Shown here one piece after another: positions 35,576 to 46,319 of a stretch of 64,000 nucleotides of DNA. The notes beneath the pieces are model-generated. The model had not been told where the DNA came from. It ran no database searches and saw only the letters and a list, made by a program, of their open reading frames with translations. The DNA is from Streptomyces sp. NBC_01381 (GTDB lineage Bacteria; Actinomycetota; Actinomycetes; Streptomycetales; Streptomycetaceae): the NCBI RefSeq assembly GCF_026340305.1, contig NZ_JAPEPI010000001.1:2666001-2730000 (forward strand). Reading direction: 5' to 3'. Each line of letters opens with the position of its first letter. Position 1 is the stretch's first letter. The translations under genes and the position numbers were made by a program.

Positions 35576-36154
35576 TTGATCAGCATCAGCGTGATGGCGC
35601 TCGTCTTCGGTGTCGTCTTCCTTGCCGAGCTCCCGGACAAGACAGCGCTGGCCGGGCTCGTCCTCGGGACGCGCTACCGCGCCTCGTACGTCTTCGTCGG
35701 GGTTGCCGCCGCCTTTGTCGTCCATGTCGTGCTCGCCGTCGCGGCGGGCAGCGTGCTGACGCTCCTGCCCCAGCAGCTGCTGCACGCGCTCACCGGTGTG
35801 CTCTTCCTCGGCGGCGCGGCGATGCTGCTCCTGAAGGGCGGCGAGGACGAGGGAGAGGTCCGCGAGCCCAAGGATCAGAGCTTCTGGAAGGTCTCCGGCG
35901 CGGGCTTCATGCTCATCCTGGTCGCCGAGTTCGGCGATCTGACGCAGATCATGACCGCGAACCTGGCCGCCCGCTACGACGACCCGCTCTCGGTGGGCCT
36001 CGGCGCGGTGCTCGCGCTGTGGGCGGTGGCCGGGCTCGGCATCGTCGGCGGAAAGGCGCTGATGAAGCGGGTGCCGCTGTCGCTCATCACCAAGATCGCG
36101 GCGCTGCTGATGCTGGGGCTCGGGCTGTGGAGCCTGTATGAGGCGATTGCCTGA
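35576..36154 (+). CDS. TMEM165/GDT1 (UPF0016) family Mn2+ transporter
   Basis: 192 residues, six membrane helices. The two family motifs are seen: AELPDKTALAG (helix 1) and AEFGDLTQIMT (helix 4), whose acidic residues form the cation path. It exports Mn2+ (perhaps Ca2+) across the cytoplasmic membrane. TTG start at 35576 with GAGG four bases upstream; no better start in frame. Induction by Mn2+ through the upstream riboswitch is expected from the class. A 12-bp tandem repeat follows the stop. Confidence 0.93.
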   Translation: MISISVMALVFGVVFLAELPDKTALAGLVLGTRYRASYVFVGVAAAFVVHVVLAVAAGSVLTLLPQQLLHALTGVLFLGGAAMLLLKGGEDEGEVREPKDQSFWKVSGAGFMLILVAEFGDLTQIMTANLAARYDDPLSVGLGAVLALWAVAGLGIVGGKALMKRVPLSLITKIAALLMLGLGLWSLYEAIA

Positions 36155-36160
36155 GGGGGC

Positions 36161-36232
36161 CCGACGGGGGTGCCGTCGGGGGTTGCGTCGAGGGTCCGGT
36201 CCGGGGTCCCGGCGGGGGTCCTGTCGGGGGTG
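36161..36232 (+). repeat. Six degenerate 12-bp tandem repeats
   Basis: Units of the type CCGTCGGGGGTT repeated six times (36161-36232), starting six bases after the GDT1 stop codon. Non-coding. Confidence 0.7.
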
Positions 36233-36287
36233 TGACCTGGGCTGCTGGCGATCGGCGCCCTCGTTTTGTATCGTGTGGGAACAAAGT

Positions 36288-36323
36288 GGCTCCGCCCGTA
36301 TTCCCTGACCGGCGGGCGGAGCC
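36288..36323 (+). terminator. Hairpin between GDT1 and HAD genes
   Basis: GGCTCCGCCCG and CGGGCGGAGCC form a perfect 11-bp stem, followed by GCCTTGATTCTTCC. It lies 50 bp before the HAD start, so it may end the GDT1 transcript or act as a leader element. Confidence 0.6.
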
Positions 36324-36373
36324 GCCTTGATTCTTCCTCTGCGGAATCTCTCTCTGCGCTCTGGAGTACGTCG

Positions 36374-37039
36374 ATGACGGCTGCGAATGCCACGGTTCTG
36401 ACCGCCCGAGCCCTTCTCCTGGACATGGACGGGACCCTCGTCAACTCCGACGCAGTGGTCGAACGCTGCTGGCGGCGCTGGGCCGAGCGGCACGGGCTCG
36501 ACTTCGAGCACGTCATCAAGATCGTCCACGGGCGGCAGGGGTACGCCTCCATGGCGGTGCTGCTGCCGGAGCGGTCCGTGGAGGAGAACTACGCGGAGAA
36601 CCGCGTGATGCTGGCCGAGGAGACGGCGGACATGGAGGGTGTCGTGCCGGTGCCCGGCGCCGGCGCCTTCCTGGAGTCGCTTGCCGGTCTTCCGCACGCC
36701 CTCGTGACGTCCGCCGACGTCCCGCTGTCCACCGGGCGGATGGCCGCGGCCGGGCTGCCGCTTCCCGCTGTGCGGGTGACCGCGGAGAACGTGGGCGCGA
36801 GCAAGCCGGACCCCGAGGGGTTCCTCAAGGGGGCCGCCGAGCTGGGCTTCGACCCCGCGGACTGCGTCGTCTTCGAGGACTCGGGGGCGGGGATCGCGGC
36901 GGGGCGCGCGGCCGGTATGCGGGTCGTGGGGGTCGGCCCGCGGGCCGGGGAGTTCGCACCGACGGTGCAGGTCGACGATCTGACGCAGGTACGGGTCACC
37001 GCCGTGCCCGGCGGGGGGCTTGAGCTCAGCTTCGGGTGA
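36374..37039 (+). CDS. HAD-IA phosphatase (sugar/glycerol phosphatase-like)
   Basis: 221 residues. HAD motifs: I LLLDMDGTLVNSD (about 15-27), II ALVTSADVPL, III KPDPEGFLKGA, IV CVVFEDSGAGIAAG. A small alpha-helical C1 cap lies between I and II. Resembles GS1/GPP-type sugar-phosphate or glycerol-3-phosphate phosphatases. Cytoplasmic. ATG 36374 has GGAG seven bases upstream. Confidence 0.9.
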   Translation: MTAANATVLTARALLLDMDGTLVNSDAVVERCWRRWAERHGLDFEHVIKIVHGRQGYASMAVLLPERSVEENYAENRVMLAEETADMEGVVPVPGAGAFLESLAGLPHALVTSADVPLSTGRMAAAGLPLPAVRVTAENVGASKPDPEGFLKGAAELGFDPADCVVFEDSGAGIAAGRAAGMRVVGVGPRAGEFAPTVQVDDLTQVRVTAVPGGGLELSFG

Positions 37040-37128
37040 GCACAACGGGGGCGACGGTGGCTGCCGGGTAATCGCGTGGGTGGGAGAAGCTTTCGCCGGC
37101 CGCGGGGGCCAAAGCACCTGGCAGAGGG

Positions 37129-38028
37129 CTAAGGCGTGGTCTCCGCCTCCAGCGCAGCCCTCGTGGCCGCGCCGTACACGCCCTCGCCGTCCGCCCCATC
37201 GGTTCCCCGCGCCACCTGGAACCGGGTCAGGGCCGACGCCACCGGCGCGTTGAAATTGCCGTGGGCCTCACCCTCGTACAGAGAAAGCTGCTGAAGCCGT
37301 TCCTGGAGGTCCACGACCTCGGCGCCCCGGTCGCCGCGCCGCAGCACCTGGCCCGAGGCCGGCGCTTCCGGCTCCACGGAGCCCGTGGCCCGTGCCGTGG
37401 ACCGCGTCGCGGACGGTGCGGACGTCGAGGCCGACGCCGACGACGTACGCGATGGCGAGGGATCCGCGCTGCGGGACGCGGACGCCGAGGCCGACGCGGA
37501 CCCCGAAGGCGCCACGGAGCCGGACGGCACGTCCACCGCGCTCGTCGGCGCGTCCGGCAGCGCCCGGTCCCGCCGCGGCTCGTCGTCGGAGGAGAACACC
37601 CCCGCGGCCAGGACGGCGACGGTCACCACGGCCACCGCCGCGCCCACCCCGGCGTACCAGGCCGTACGGCCCCGACGCGGCTCCGGTTCGTCGTAAGGAC
37701 CGTACGAAACCTCCGGCGGCGGCAGATCGCCCTCCGGCGCCCGGGACGCGAAAAGACCGACATCCGCCGACCGGGGCGCGTCCCCGACCGGCGGCGCCAC
37801 CACGGGCATGGGTTCCGTCGCCCCCGCCGCGGGCTCCGGCAACGTCACATAGGGACGGATCCGCAAGGGATCGAAGTCGGCTGCCGCCTCCGCCGACCCG
37901 GCCTCGCGTGCCGCGTCCCCCGCCCGCTCCGCACAGCCGCACGCCGGCGCACCGCCCGCCTCGCGCGCCGTGCCGCACTGCGGGCATGTCTGTCTCCGGC
38001 CGCCACGGCCGGCTGCTGCGCTGTCCAC
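37129..38028 (-). CDS. Membrane-anchored peptidoglycan-binding protein with zinc ribbon
   Basis: 299 residues. An N-terminal cytoplasmic zinc ribbon (CPQCGTAREAGGAPACGCAE) is followed by a linker and a membrane helix (GVGAAVAVVTVAVLAAGVF, about 126-145). A Ser/Ala-rich wall-spanning spacer comes next, then a C-terminal PG_binding_1 domain (VLRRGDRGAEVVDLQERLQ... RFQVARGTDGADGEGVYG). It links the inside to the cell wall. GTG 38028 with GGGG upstream. Divergent from the MFS-HTH fusion gene. Confidence 0.88.
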   Translation of the reverse strand: MDSAAAGRGGRRQTCPQCGTAREAGGAPACGCAERAGDAAREAGSAEAAADFDPLRIRPYVTLPEPAAGATEPMPVVAPPVGDAPRSADVGLFASRAPEGDLPPPEVSYGPYDEPEPRRGRTAWYAGVGAAVAVVTVAVLAAGVFSSDDEPRRDRALPDAPTSAVDVPSGSVAPSGSASASASASRSADPSPSRTSSASASTSAPSATRSTARATGSVEPEAPASGQVLRRGDRGAEVVDLQERLQQLSLYEGEAHGNFNAPVASALTRFQVARGTDGADGEGVYGAATRAALEAETTP

Positions 38029-38156
38029 TCTTCGTACCCCACCCCTAGAGAACTCCAGAGATTATGCAGACCCCCGCTTCAACGAGCCATAACGGGTCAC
38101 ACGCACCAGGATGGAGAAGGAGGCCCCGCAAGGAGAACCCAGCGGAGAGCCCCTAG

Positions 38157-40247
<2,091 letters not shown>

Positions 40248-40274
40248 GCGGTGGGCCCGCACCCCGCTCCGGCC

Positions 40275-40820
40275 TCAACCGGCCACCGGGGCAAGGTCCT
40301 TGGCGTACCAGATCTCGGCGTACATCCGCTCGGCCAACGGCTCGGTCTCCGCGTACCCGTGCCGCGTGTACAGCGCCCGCGCCTCGACCAGATCGAGCCG
40401 CGTGTCGAGGACGATCCGCCGCGCCCCGAGCGCACGGGCTGCGTCCTCGGCGGCGCCGAGCAGCACTCCCGACCCACCCTTCCCTCGCAGCCCCTCGCGT
40501 ACGAAAACCCGCTTGAGCTCGGCGACCCCGTCCCCCGCATCGACCATCCGCACCCCGGCCGTGCCCGCGGGCTCGCCTCCGAGGCGGGCGACGAGAAGCA
40601 CCCCGTCCGGCGGCCGCAGATCGTCCCCGGTCTCCGCGGCGACCTCACGCTCCAGCTCTTCGGGATCGGTCGTACGCCCCTGATGGAGCAGGTAGTAACG
40701 GTCGCTGACCTCGGTGTAGTACGCGCGCCACAGGGCACGGGCGGCAGAGGAGTCGACTGCTTCGGGCGCGACGGTCCAGGAGGCGGAGCCCGCGATGCCG
40801 TGCTGCTCGGTGTGGTTCAT
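40275..40820 (-). CDS. GNAT family N-acetyltransferase
   Basis: 181 residues. GNAT core with motif A ELKRVFVREGLRGKGGSGVLLGAAEDAAR (acetyl-CoA pyrophosphate loop LRGKGGSG) and RIVLDTRLDLVEARALYTRHGY. It transfers acetyl groups to an unknown amine. ATG 40820 has AAGGA ten bases upstream. It follows the LysE-type exporter gene by 13 bp on the same strand, so a linked export/modification role is possible. Convergent with the MFS-HTH gene. Confidence 0.9.
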   Translation of the reverse strand: MNHTEQHGIAGSASWTVAPEAVDSSAARALWRAYYTEVSDRYYLLHQGRTTDPEELEREVAAETGDDLRPPDGVLLVARLGGEPAGTAGVRMVDAGDGVAELKRVFVREGLRGKGGSGVLLGAAEDAARALGARRIVLDTRLDLVEARALYTRHGYAETEPLAERMYAEIWYAKDLAPVAG

Positions 40821-40833
40821 GGGGGCCATTTCC

Positions 40834-41472
40834 TTAGTCCTTGCGGCCCGTCGCCGCGATGCTGACGCCGAGTCCGATCATGGTGAGCCCGCCGATCCCG
40901 CCGACCGTCGAGAGCCGCTTCGGCGAGTGCGCGAACCAGCCCCGCGCGGTGGCCGCGACCAGGCCCCACACACTGTCGCAGGCCACGGCGATGGCATTGA
41001 AGACGAGGCCGAGCAGCAGCATCTGGGCCATGACGTGGCCCTGCTCCCGGTCGACGAACTGCGGCAGCACGGCCGCGAAGAAGACGATGGTCTTGGGGTT
41101 GGCCACGCCTACCGCGAACCCTTCCCACAACGTACGCAGGCCGCTGTGCGCAGGCGCGTCGCCGGTGAACGCGGCGTGCAGCGAAGCGCGTTGGCGCACC
41201 GCCTTGACTCCCAGATAGATCAGGTAGGCGGCGCCGAGCAGCTTGAGCGCCGTGAAGACGACGACCGAGCGCTCCACCACGGACCCGACGCCGAGCGCCA
41301 CGGCCACGACGAGTACGTACGCGCCGATCGTGTTCCCCACCACCGTGGTCAGCGCGGCCCGGCGCCCCTGCGCCAGCGCCCGCCCGATCACGAACAGGAC
41401 GCTGGGGCCGGGAATCACGATCAGCAGGAAGGACATGGCCGCGAAGGCGAGTATCCGGTCGGAGGACATCAT
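40834..41472 (-). CDS. LysE/RhtB family amino acid exporter
   Basis: 212 residues with six membrane helices. Family signature IPGPSVLFVIGRALAQGRRAALTTVVGNTIG at the N-terminus and GVANPKTIVFFAAVLPQFV mid-protein. Exports amino acids or related metabolites. The start is uncertain: ATG 41472 (MMSSDRIL) matches the family but no strong ribosome site is visible; ATG 41481 is possible. First gene of a two-gene unit with the acetyltransferase. Confidence 0.88.
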   Translation of the reverse strand: MMSSDRILAFAAMSFLLIVIPGPSVLFVIGRALAQGRRAALTTVVGNTIGAYVLVVAVALGVGSVVERSVVVFTALKLLGAAYLIYLGVKAVRQRASLHAAFTGDAPAHSGLRTLWEGFAVGVANPKTIVFFAAVLPQFVDREQGHVMAQMLLLGLVFNAIAVACDSVWGLVAATARGWFAHSPKRLSTVGGIGGLTMIGLGVSIAATGRKD

Positions 41473-41497
41473 GCGGCCCATCGCACCACGGAGGCGG

Positions 41498-41537
41498 CAC
41501 ACGCCGGTATCGCTTTTCCGGCTTCGGCCGGCGTGTG
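41498..41537. promoter_or_regulatory. 10-bp inverted repeat upstream of the LysE gene
   Basis: CACACGCCGG (41498-41507) and CCGGCGTGTG (41528-41537) with a 20-base loop containing TTTT. It could terminate the upstream monooxygenase gene or form a leader hairpin or operator for the exporter. Confidence 0.45.
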
Positions 41538-41553
41538 CGCGTCGGCTCCCGCG

Positions 41554-41880
41554 CTAGCTCTTGGGCGCCGCCTGCTGCACGACCTCGAACGACCAGACCG
41601 CGGCACTGCTCGACGCGGGCTTGGGACGCTCACCGCCACCCGGGCCGCCGCCCTGGTGGGCCGACTTCATCGGCCCTTCCATCCACGCCTTGAAGGACTC
41701 CTCGTCACGCCACCGCGTGTAGACCAGGTAGTCGTCGGTGCCCTCGATGGGGCGCAGCAGCTCGAACCACTCGAAGCCGTCGGAGCTCTCCACGGCGCCG
41801 GCGCGGGACGCGAAGCGCTGTTCCAGGACCTCACGCTGCTCGGCGGGCACGGTCAGGACGTTGATTTTCACGATGCTCAT
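41554..41880 (-). CDS. Antibiotic biosynthesis monooxygenase (ABM) domain protein
   Basis: 108 residues. ABM/dimeric alpha-beta barrel: MSIVKINVLTVPAEQREVLEQRFASRAG, FEWFELLRPIEGTDDYLVYTRWRDEESFKAWM, then a Gly/Pro loop and a terminal strand WSFEVVQQ. Members oxidise polyketides or degrade haem; which applies cannot be told. ATG 41880 with GAGGA upstream. Confidence 0.87.
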   Translation of the reverse strand: MSIVKINVLTVPAEQREVLEQRFASRAGAVESSDGFEWFELLRPIEGTDDYLVYTRWRDEESFKAWMEGPMKSAHQGGGPGGGERPKPASSSAAVWSFEVVQQAAPKS

Positions 41881-41911
41881 GGGCCCATCCTCGCGCATGC
41901 CCCGCGTGGGA

Positions 41912-42319
41912 TCAGTCCGGGTGGCGTTCGCGCCAGGTGCGGGCGATCTCGTCGACGTCGAAGGGCTTCAGGCCGAGCGGCGGGCCCGGTGGTGGTCTGC
42001 GCAGGGCCTCGGTGATCTTTTCGTTGAGGTCGGTCACGAGGCGGCGCGCCATGCTCTCGGACGGGGCGTCCGGCGCGGCGGCCAGCACGTCCTCGGCCTC
42101 TTTGCGCAGGGCCAGGGTCGGGGGGAGGTGGGAGACGCCCTCGCGGACCATCTTCTGCTTGATCCACCACTGTTCGTCGTACGACGTGGTGTCCAGGCCT
42201 TCCGGCAGCGGTTTCCCGCGGCCGGGCAGCGAGGCGAAGTCGCCGCGCTGCTCCGCCTCGCGGATCTGTTTGTCGATCCACGACTCGAAGGTGACTTCCG
42301 GTGGCTTCCGTTCAGTCAT
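41912..42319 (-). CDS. DUF1992 (DnaJ-C28-like) protein
   Basis: 135 residues. Family pattern FESWIDKQIREAEQRGDFASLPGRGKPL, then DEQWWIKQKMVREGVSHLPPTLALRKE. Soluble and helical. Related to the conserved region of eukaryotic DNAJC28. Function unknown. It lies 31 bp upstream of the ABM gene. Confidence 0.88.
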   Translation of the reverse strand: MTERKPPEVTFESWIDKQIREAEQRGDFASLPGRGKPLPEGLDTTSYDEQWWIKQKMVREGVSHLPPTLALRKEAEDVLAAAPDAPSESMARRLVTDLNEKITEALRRPPPGPPLGLKPFDVDEIARTWRERHPD

Positions 42320-42486
42320 GTGTCCATTGTTCCAGCCAGGCCCCTGTTTCGGGGAGACGGTGCGGTCGCGCGACGGTGCGACTTAGGATGCGGCGGCGCG
42401 GTGCGTGGGGTGTTCCGGCGGCCGTGCATTCGATCAGTGAGTTCGATGAGTTCGTTCAACGAGAGTTCGAGAACTGAGGAGCGTAC

Positions 42487-42879
42487 GTGCTGGAGCTCAC
42501 CATGGCCTCCGTGTCCGGGGCGGACGCGGGCGCGACCGCGGGCATGCTCATGGCTGACGCGCCGAGTGAACCGGGTGCCGTGCTGCGGGTCGGGCGCGAT
42601 CGCGGTGTGTGCCGTCTTGTGCCGCCCGACGACTGGCTGTTCGTGTCGCGTACGCATCTGGAATTCCGCTGCGGTGCCGACGGGGACTGGTCCGTCACCT
42701 GGCTGCGCGGGTCGCATCCGGATCCCTCGTCGGAGGTGCGCGTGACGGTGGACGGTGTGGCGCGGCCCATCGAGTACGGCGGGACCGCCGCGCTGCCCCG
42801 GGGCGGGTCCGGCGAGGTGGTCATCCAGGACCGGTCGGGGCAGCGCAGCGTGAACGTCGGGTTTTATCAGGAGGGTTGA
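42487..42879 (+). CDS. FHA-like domain protein
   Basis: 130 residues. GAVLRVGRDRGVCRLVPPDDWLFVSRTHLEF resembles the FHA core GR-x-n-SRxHxxF. Later strands (VTVDGVARPIEYG, VVIQDRSGQRSVNVGFYQ) complete a beta sandwich. It may bind phosphothreonine, but the full FHA pattern is not perfect. GTG 42487 with GAGGA upstream. Divergent from DUF1992. Confidence 0.7.
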   Translation: MLELTMASVSGADAGATAGMLMADAPSEPGAVLRVGRDRGVCRLVPPDDWLFVSRTHLEFRCGADGDWSVTWLRGSHPDPSSEVRVTVDGVARPIEYGGTAALPRGGSGEVVIQDRSGQRSVNVGFYQEG

Positions 42880-42927
42880 GGCAGTGGGGCTCGGTTGCGG
42901 GGCTCGGCGGCGTGCTCAGTCCAGGAT

Positions 42928-43596
42928 TCAGTCCACGACTCGGGCCAGGGCGAAGCCGTCGTAGCCCTTTGTGCCCACCGTCTGCAGTGCCGTGCCGGTC
43001 AGTTTCGGGTGCCGGGCGATGAGTTCGAGCGCCTCGCGGGTGCCCTGGATGCTCGGCTCGGTGCTCGCGGCGTCGGTCACCGCGCCGCTCCGCACGACGT
43101 TGTCGACGATGATCAGGCTGCCGGGGCGGGTGAACTTGAGCGACCACTCCACGTAGTGCGGGTTGTTGGCCTTGTCCGCGTCGATGAAGACCAGGTCGAA
43201 GGGCTCGGGGTGCTCGACGTTCAGCGCGGCCAGCGATTCGAGGGCCGGGCCCACGCGGACCTCGGTGATCTTGTCGAGGCCTGCGCGTGCGAGGTTGCCG
43301 CGGGCCACTTCGGCGTGGACGGGAGAGTACTCCAGGGTGATCAGCCTGCCGTCCGCGGGCAGGGCGCGGGCCAGCCAGATCGTGCTGTAGCCGCCGAGCG
43401 TGCCGATCTCCAGGATGCGGCGTGCGCCCTGGATCTGCGCGAGGAGCTGGAGGAACTTGCCTTGGTTCGGCGCCACGTTGATCTGCGGCAGACCGGCGGC
43501 GTCGCTGTCCCGCAGGGCCGCGGTGAGCGCCTCGTCGGCGGGGGTGAGCAGGTCGGTGAAGTAGTGGTCGACTGCGGTCCACTGCTGCTGGGACAT
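42928..43596 (-). CDS. O-methyltransferase (Methyltransf_3, COMT-like)
   Basis: 222 residues. SAM site RILEIGTLGGYSTIWLARAL (about 59-78), LITLEYSPVHAEVA, and the divalent-metal motif FDLVFIDADKANNPHY with RPGSLIIVDNVVRSG. Cation-dependent methylation of catechol-type or small-molecule hydroxyls. ATG 43596. Cytoplasmic. It is convergent with the FHA-like gene. Confidence 0.92.
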   Translation of the reverse strand: MSQQQWTAVDHYFTDLLTPADEALTAALRDSDAAGLPQINVAPNQGKFLQLLAQIQGARRILEIGTLGGYSTIWLARALPADGRLITLEYSPVHAEVARGNLARAGLDKITEVRVGPALESLAALNVEHPEPFDLVFIDADKANNPHYVEWSLKFTRPGSLIIVDNVVRSGAVTDAASTEPSIQGTREALELIARHPKLTGTALQTVGTKGYDGFALARVVD

Positions 43597-43700
43597 GGGG
43601 GATCGGCCTTTCGGGGTGCGGAGTTGGGGTCGCCTCTGTCTTTGCTGTCTTTTGTGTGTCTAGTTAGTTTTGCTAAGGATGCTAGCGGGGTGGGGGGCTA

Positions 43701-44679
43701 ATGTCAGTGGTGACTCGCATACTGGGGGCGTTGGGCCGAGTTGGTGGTCTGCGGACTGCGGGGGTTGAGATGGAGATGACGTACGGGACCGGGCAGAAGG
43801 CGCCCGCTGCGGCGATCCGGGGTCTTGCCGACCGGTGGCTTCCCTTGATGGCCGAGCCGGGGGAGCCGGGTGCCGGTGTACCGGGCCTATCGGGAAGCGC
43901 TGCCGGACGTCGGGTTCGGGCCGATGGAGCCCGATGAGATCGACGCGTGGGTGCGCGAAGCCACGGGCGGTCTTGTCGAGCGGCTGCCGGTGGTGATCAC
44001 TCCGGATGTGCTGCTTGTCCTTGTCAACGCGCTGGCGCTGAAGGCGCGTTGGGAGATTCCCTTCGAGGGGGCGGGCACGCGGGACCAGGACTTCACCGAC
44101 GCGCTGGGCGTGCGGCACCGGGTGCCGACGATGCACCGGCCCGTTCCGCTGAACGGTGCGTGGACGGTGGGCGGGGCGAGCGTCGTCGAGCTGCGCTGCC
44201 GCGCCGAGGGCGGCCGTGCGCCGGCCCGGGTGCGCTTCGTGCTCGGTGAGCCGGGCGCGGGGCCCGCCGAGGTGCTGCCGCTGGCGTGGGCGCCGGAGGG
44301 GCGGTGGACCGGGATCGACGCGGAGCAGATCAATATGGCGCTGCCTCGGCTTTCGCTGCGTACGCGGGTCGATGCGACGGAGCAGTTGGCGGCGCTGGGG
44401 GTGCGGTGGGCGATGAGTGAGGGGGCGGACTTCTCCGGGATGTCGCCGGAGCGGCTCGCGATATCGCAGGTGGTGCAGGAGGCCGTGGTGAAGGTGGCGG
44501 AGGAGGGGGTTGAGGCGGCTGCGGTCACTGCGGTGCCGATGGCTCCTGGTGGCGTGCCGTATGTCCCTCGACGGATCGAGTGGATCGCCTTTAACCGGCC
44601 CTTTGGGGTTGTTGTGCTGGATGGGGCGGGGGAGGTTCCGTTGTTCACCGGGTGGCAGGCCGGGGTGCCGGTGGGGTAG
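43701..44679 (+). pseudogene. Decayed serpin (protease inhibitor) gene
   Basis: Two overlapping frames: 43701-43937 (78 codons) and 43870-44679 (269 codons). The second encodes the C-terminal two thirds of a serpin: LLVLVNALALKARWEIPFEG, the hinge EEGVEAAAVTAV, and the signature FNRPFGVVVLD...PLFTGW. The first gives a short start with LADRWLPLMAE, as expected near a serpin N-terminus. About 100 residues of the serpin N-lobe are missing and the frame shifts near 43870. The intact reactive-loop region suggests recent loss. Alternatively the second frame is translated as a truncated protein. Confidence 0.7.
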
Positions 44680-44767
44680 GGGCTTCTTTTTCCCCAACCC
44701 CGCCCCTTCCCGGCTGTCACATTTGCGGCTCCGCCGCGGGCCGCTGGCGCGGGGGCCTTGCGTGCCG

Positions 44768-44873
44768 TCATCACCGCCTTCGGCGAGTTCGTCCTCAAAC
44801 GCCGGACGGGCTGAAATATTCGCCGGGGCGGGCTGAAATGTTCGCCGGGGCGGGCTGGAATATCGGCCTGGGG
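44768..44873. repeat. Dispersed intergenic repeat plus 22-bp tandem units
   Basis: CGAGTTCGTCCTCAA-CGCCGGACGGGCT (44768-44815) recurs inverted at 53247-53290. It is followed by three units starting CGGGCTGAAATATTCGCCGG (44807-44828, 44829-44850, 44851-44873). Confidence 0.75.
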
Positions 44874-44882
44874 CGGGCTGGG

Positions 44883-46319
44883 TTACTGCGTCGCAGACGG
44901 GCTGGAAGATTCCACCGCGGGCAGTGAGCCCGGCAAGGGCTTCCCCGCGCTCTCGCCCATGAACCACACCGCGATGCCGCCCACCACCGCCGCCGCCATC
45001 ATGTAGTACGCGGGCATCATCATGTTCCCCGTGGCTCCGATCAAAGCCGTCACCACCAAGGGAGTTGTGCCGCCGAAGATCGATACGGAGATGTTGAAGC
45101 CGATCGAGAGTGAGCCGTAGCGGACCCTCGTGGGGAACAGGGCCGGGAGTGCCGACGGCATCGATGCCGTGAAGCAGACCAGGAGCAGGCCGAGCGCCGC
45201 CATGCCCAGGCCGATCGCCCAGAGCGAGCCCTGGCGGATCAGGAGCAGGGCGGGGATGGACAGGAGCAGGAAGCCTGCGCAGCCTGCCGCGATCACGGGG
45301 CGGCGGCCCACCCGGTCGGTCAGCGCGCCCGCGAACGGCTGGACGCACATCATCAGCGCCATCACCGCCAGGACGACCAGGAGGCCGTGCGTCTCGTCGT
45401 ACTTGAGCTCGCTCGTCAGATAGCTCGGCATGTACGACAGCAGCATGTAGTCCGTGACGTTGAAGACCAGGACCAGGCCCATGCAGAGGAGCAGGGCCTT
45501 CCACTGGCCGGTCACCATCTCGCGCAGCCGCACCTTCGGTCGGGACTGCTCGTCCTTGTGCGCCTTCGCGAGCTCCGCAGCGAACGCCGGGGTCTCCTCC
45601 AGCTTCATCCGGAGGTAAAGGCCGATCAGACCCATCGGGCCCGCGATCAGGAACGGGATGCGCCAGCCCCAGGAGAGCAGGTCCTCGGAGGAGAGAAGCG
45701 CCGTCATCAGGGTGACCAGGCCCGCGCCGCCGATGTAGCCGGCCAGCGTGCCGAACTCCAGCCAGCTGCCGAGGAATCCCCGCTTCTTGTCCGGGGAGTA
45801 CTCGGCGATGAACGTGGAGGCGCCCGCGTACTCGCCGCCCGTCGAGAAGCCCTGCACCAGACGGGCGAGCAGCAGCAGGACCGGGGCGCCCACACCGATC
45901 GTCGCGTACGAAGGGATCAAGCCGATCGCGAAGGTGCCCGCGGCCATCATGATCATGGTGAGGGCGAGGACCTTCTGGCGGCCGATGCGGTCGCCGAGCG
46001 GGCCGAAGACCATGCCGCCGAGCGGGCGGATCAGGAACGCCGCCGCGAAGGCGCCGAAGGTGGAGAGAAGCTGGGCCGTGGGGTTGCCCGAGGGGAAGAA
46101 GACCTTGCCGAGCGTCACGGCGATGTAGCTGTAGACGCCGAAGTCGAACCACTCCATCGCGTTGCCGAGTGCGGCCGCCTTCACCGCGCGCTTGACCAGC
46201 GCCGGGTCGACGACGGTGACCTCCGCGGGTGCGTGCGGGGACGGCGGGGTCTGGGTGCGGGGTGCGACGGGTGTGGCGGTCGGCAAGGGTTCGCTCGCCT
46301 GCCTCTCGGTTGACGACAA
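44883..46319 (-). CDS. MFS transporter, metabolite:H+ symporter (MHS/ProP-like)
   Basis: 478 residues, 12 membrane helices. MHS hallmarks: KAAALGNAMEWFDFGVYSYIA in TM1, the motif FGPLGDRIGRQKVL, and RLVQGFSTGGEYAGASTFIAEYSP. Imports dicarboxylates, osmolytes or aromatic acids; the specific substrate is unknown. The only upstream start is a TTG at 46319 without a clear ribosome site, and a hairpin covers that region. The first 35 residues are Pro/Thr-rich and might not be translated. Confidence 0.88.
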   Translation of the reverse strand: MSSTERQASEPLPTATPVAPRTQTPPSPHAPAEVTVVDPALVKRAVKAAALGNAMEWFDFGVYSYIAVTLGKVFFPSGNPTAQLLSTFGAFAAAFLIRPLGGMVFGPLGDRIGRQKVLALTMIMMAAGTFAIGLIPSYATIGVGAPVLLLLARLVQGFSTGGEYAGASTFIAEYSPDKKRGFLGSWLEFGTLAGYIGGAGLVTLMTALLSSEDLLSWGWRIPFLIAGPMGLIGLYLRMKLEETPAFAAELAKAHKDEQSRPKVRLREMVTGQWKALLLCMGLVLVFNVTDYMLLSYMPSYLTSELKYDETHGLLVVLAVMALMMCVQPFAGALTDRVGRRPVIAAGCAGFLLLSIPALLLIRQGSLWAIGLGMAALGLLLVCFTASMPSALPALFPTRVRYGSLSIGFNISVSIFGGTTPLVVTALIGATGNMMMPAYYMMAAAVVGGIAVWFMGESAGKPLPGSLPAVESSSPSATQ

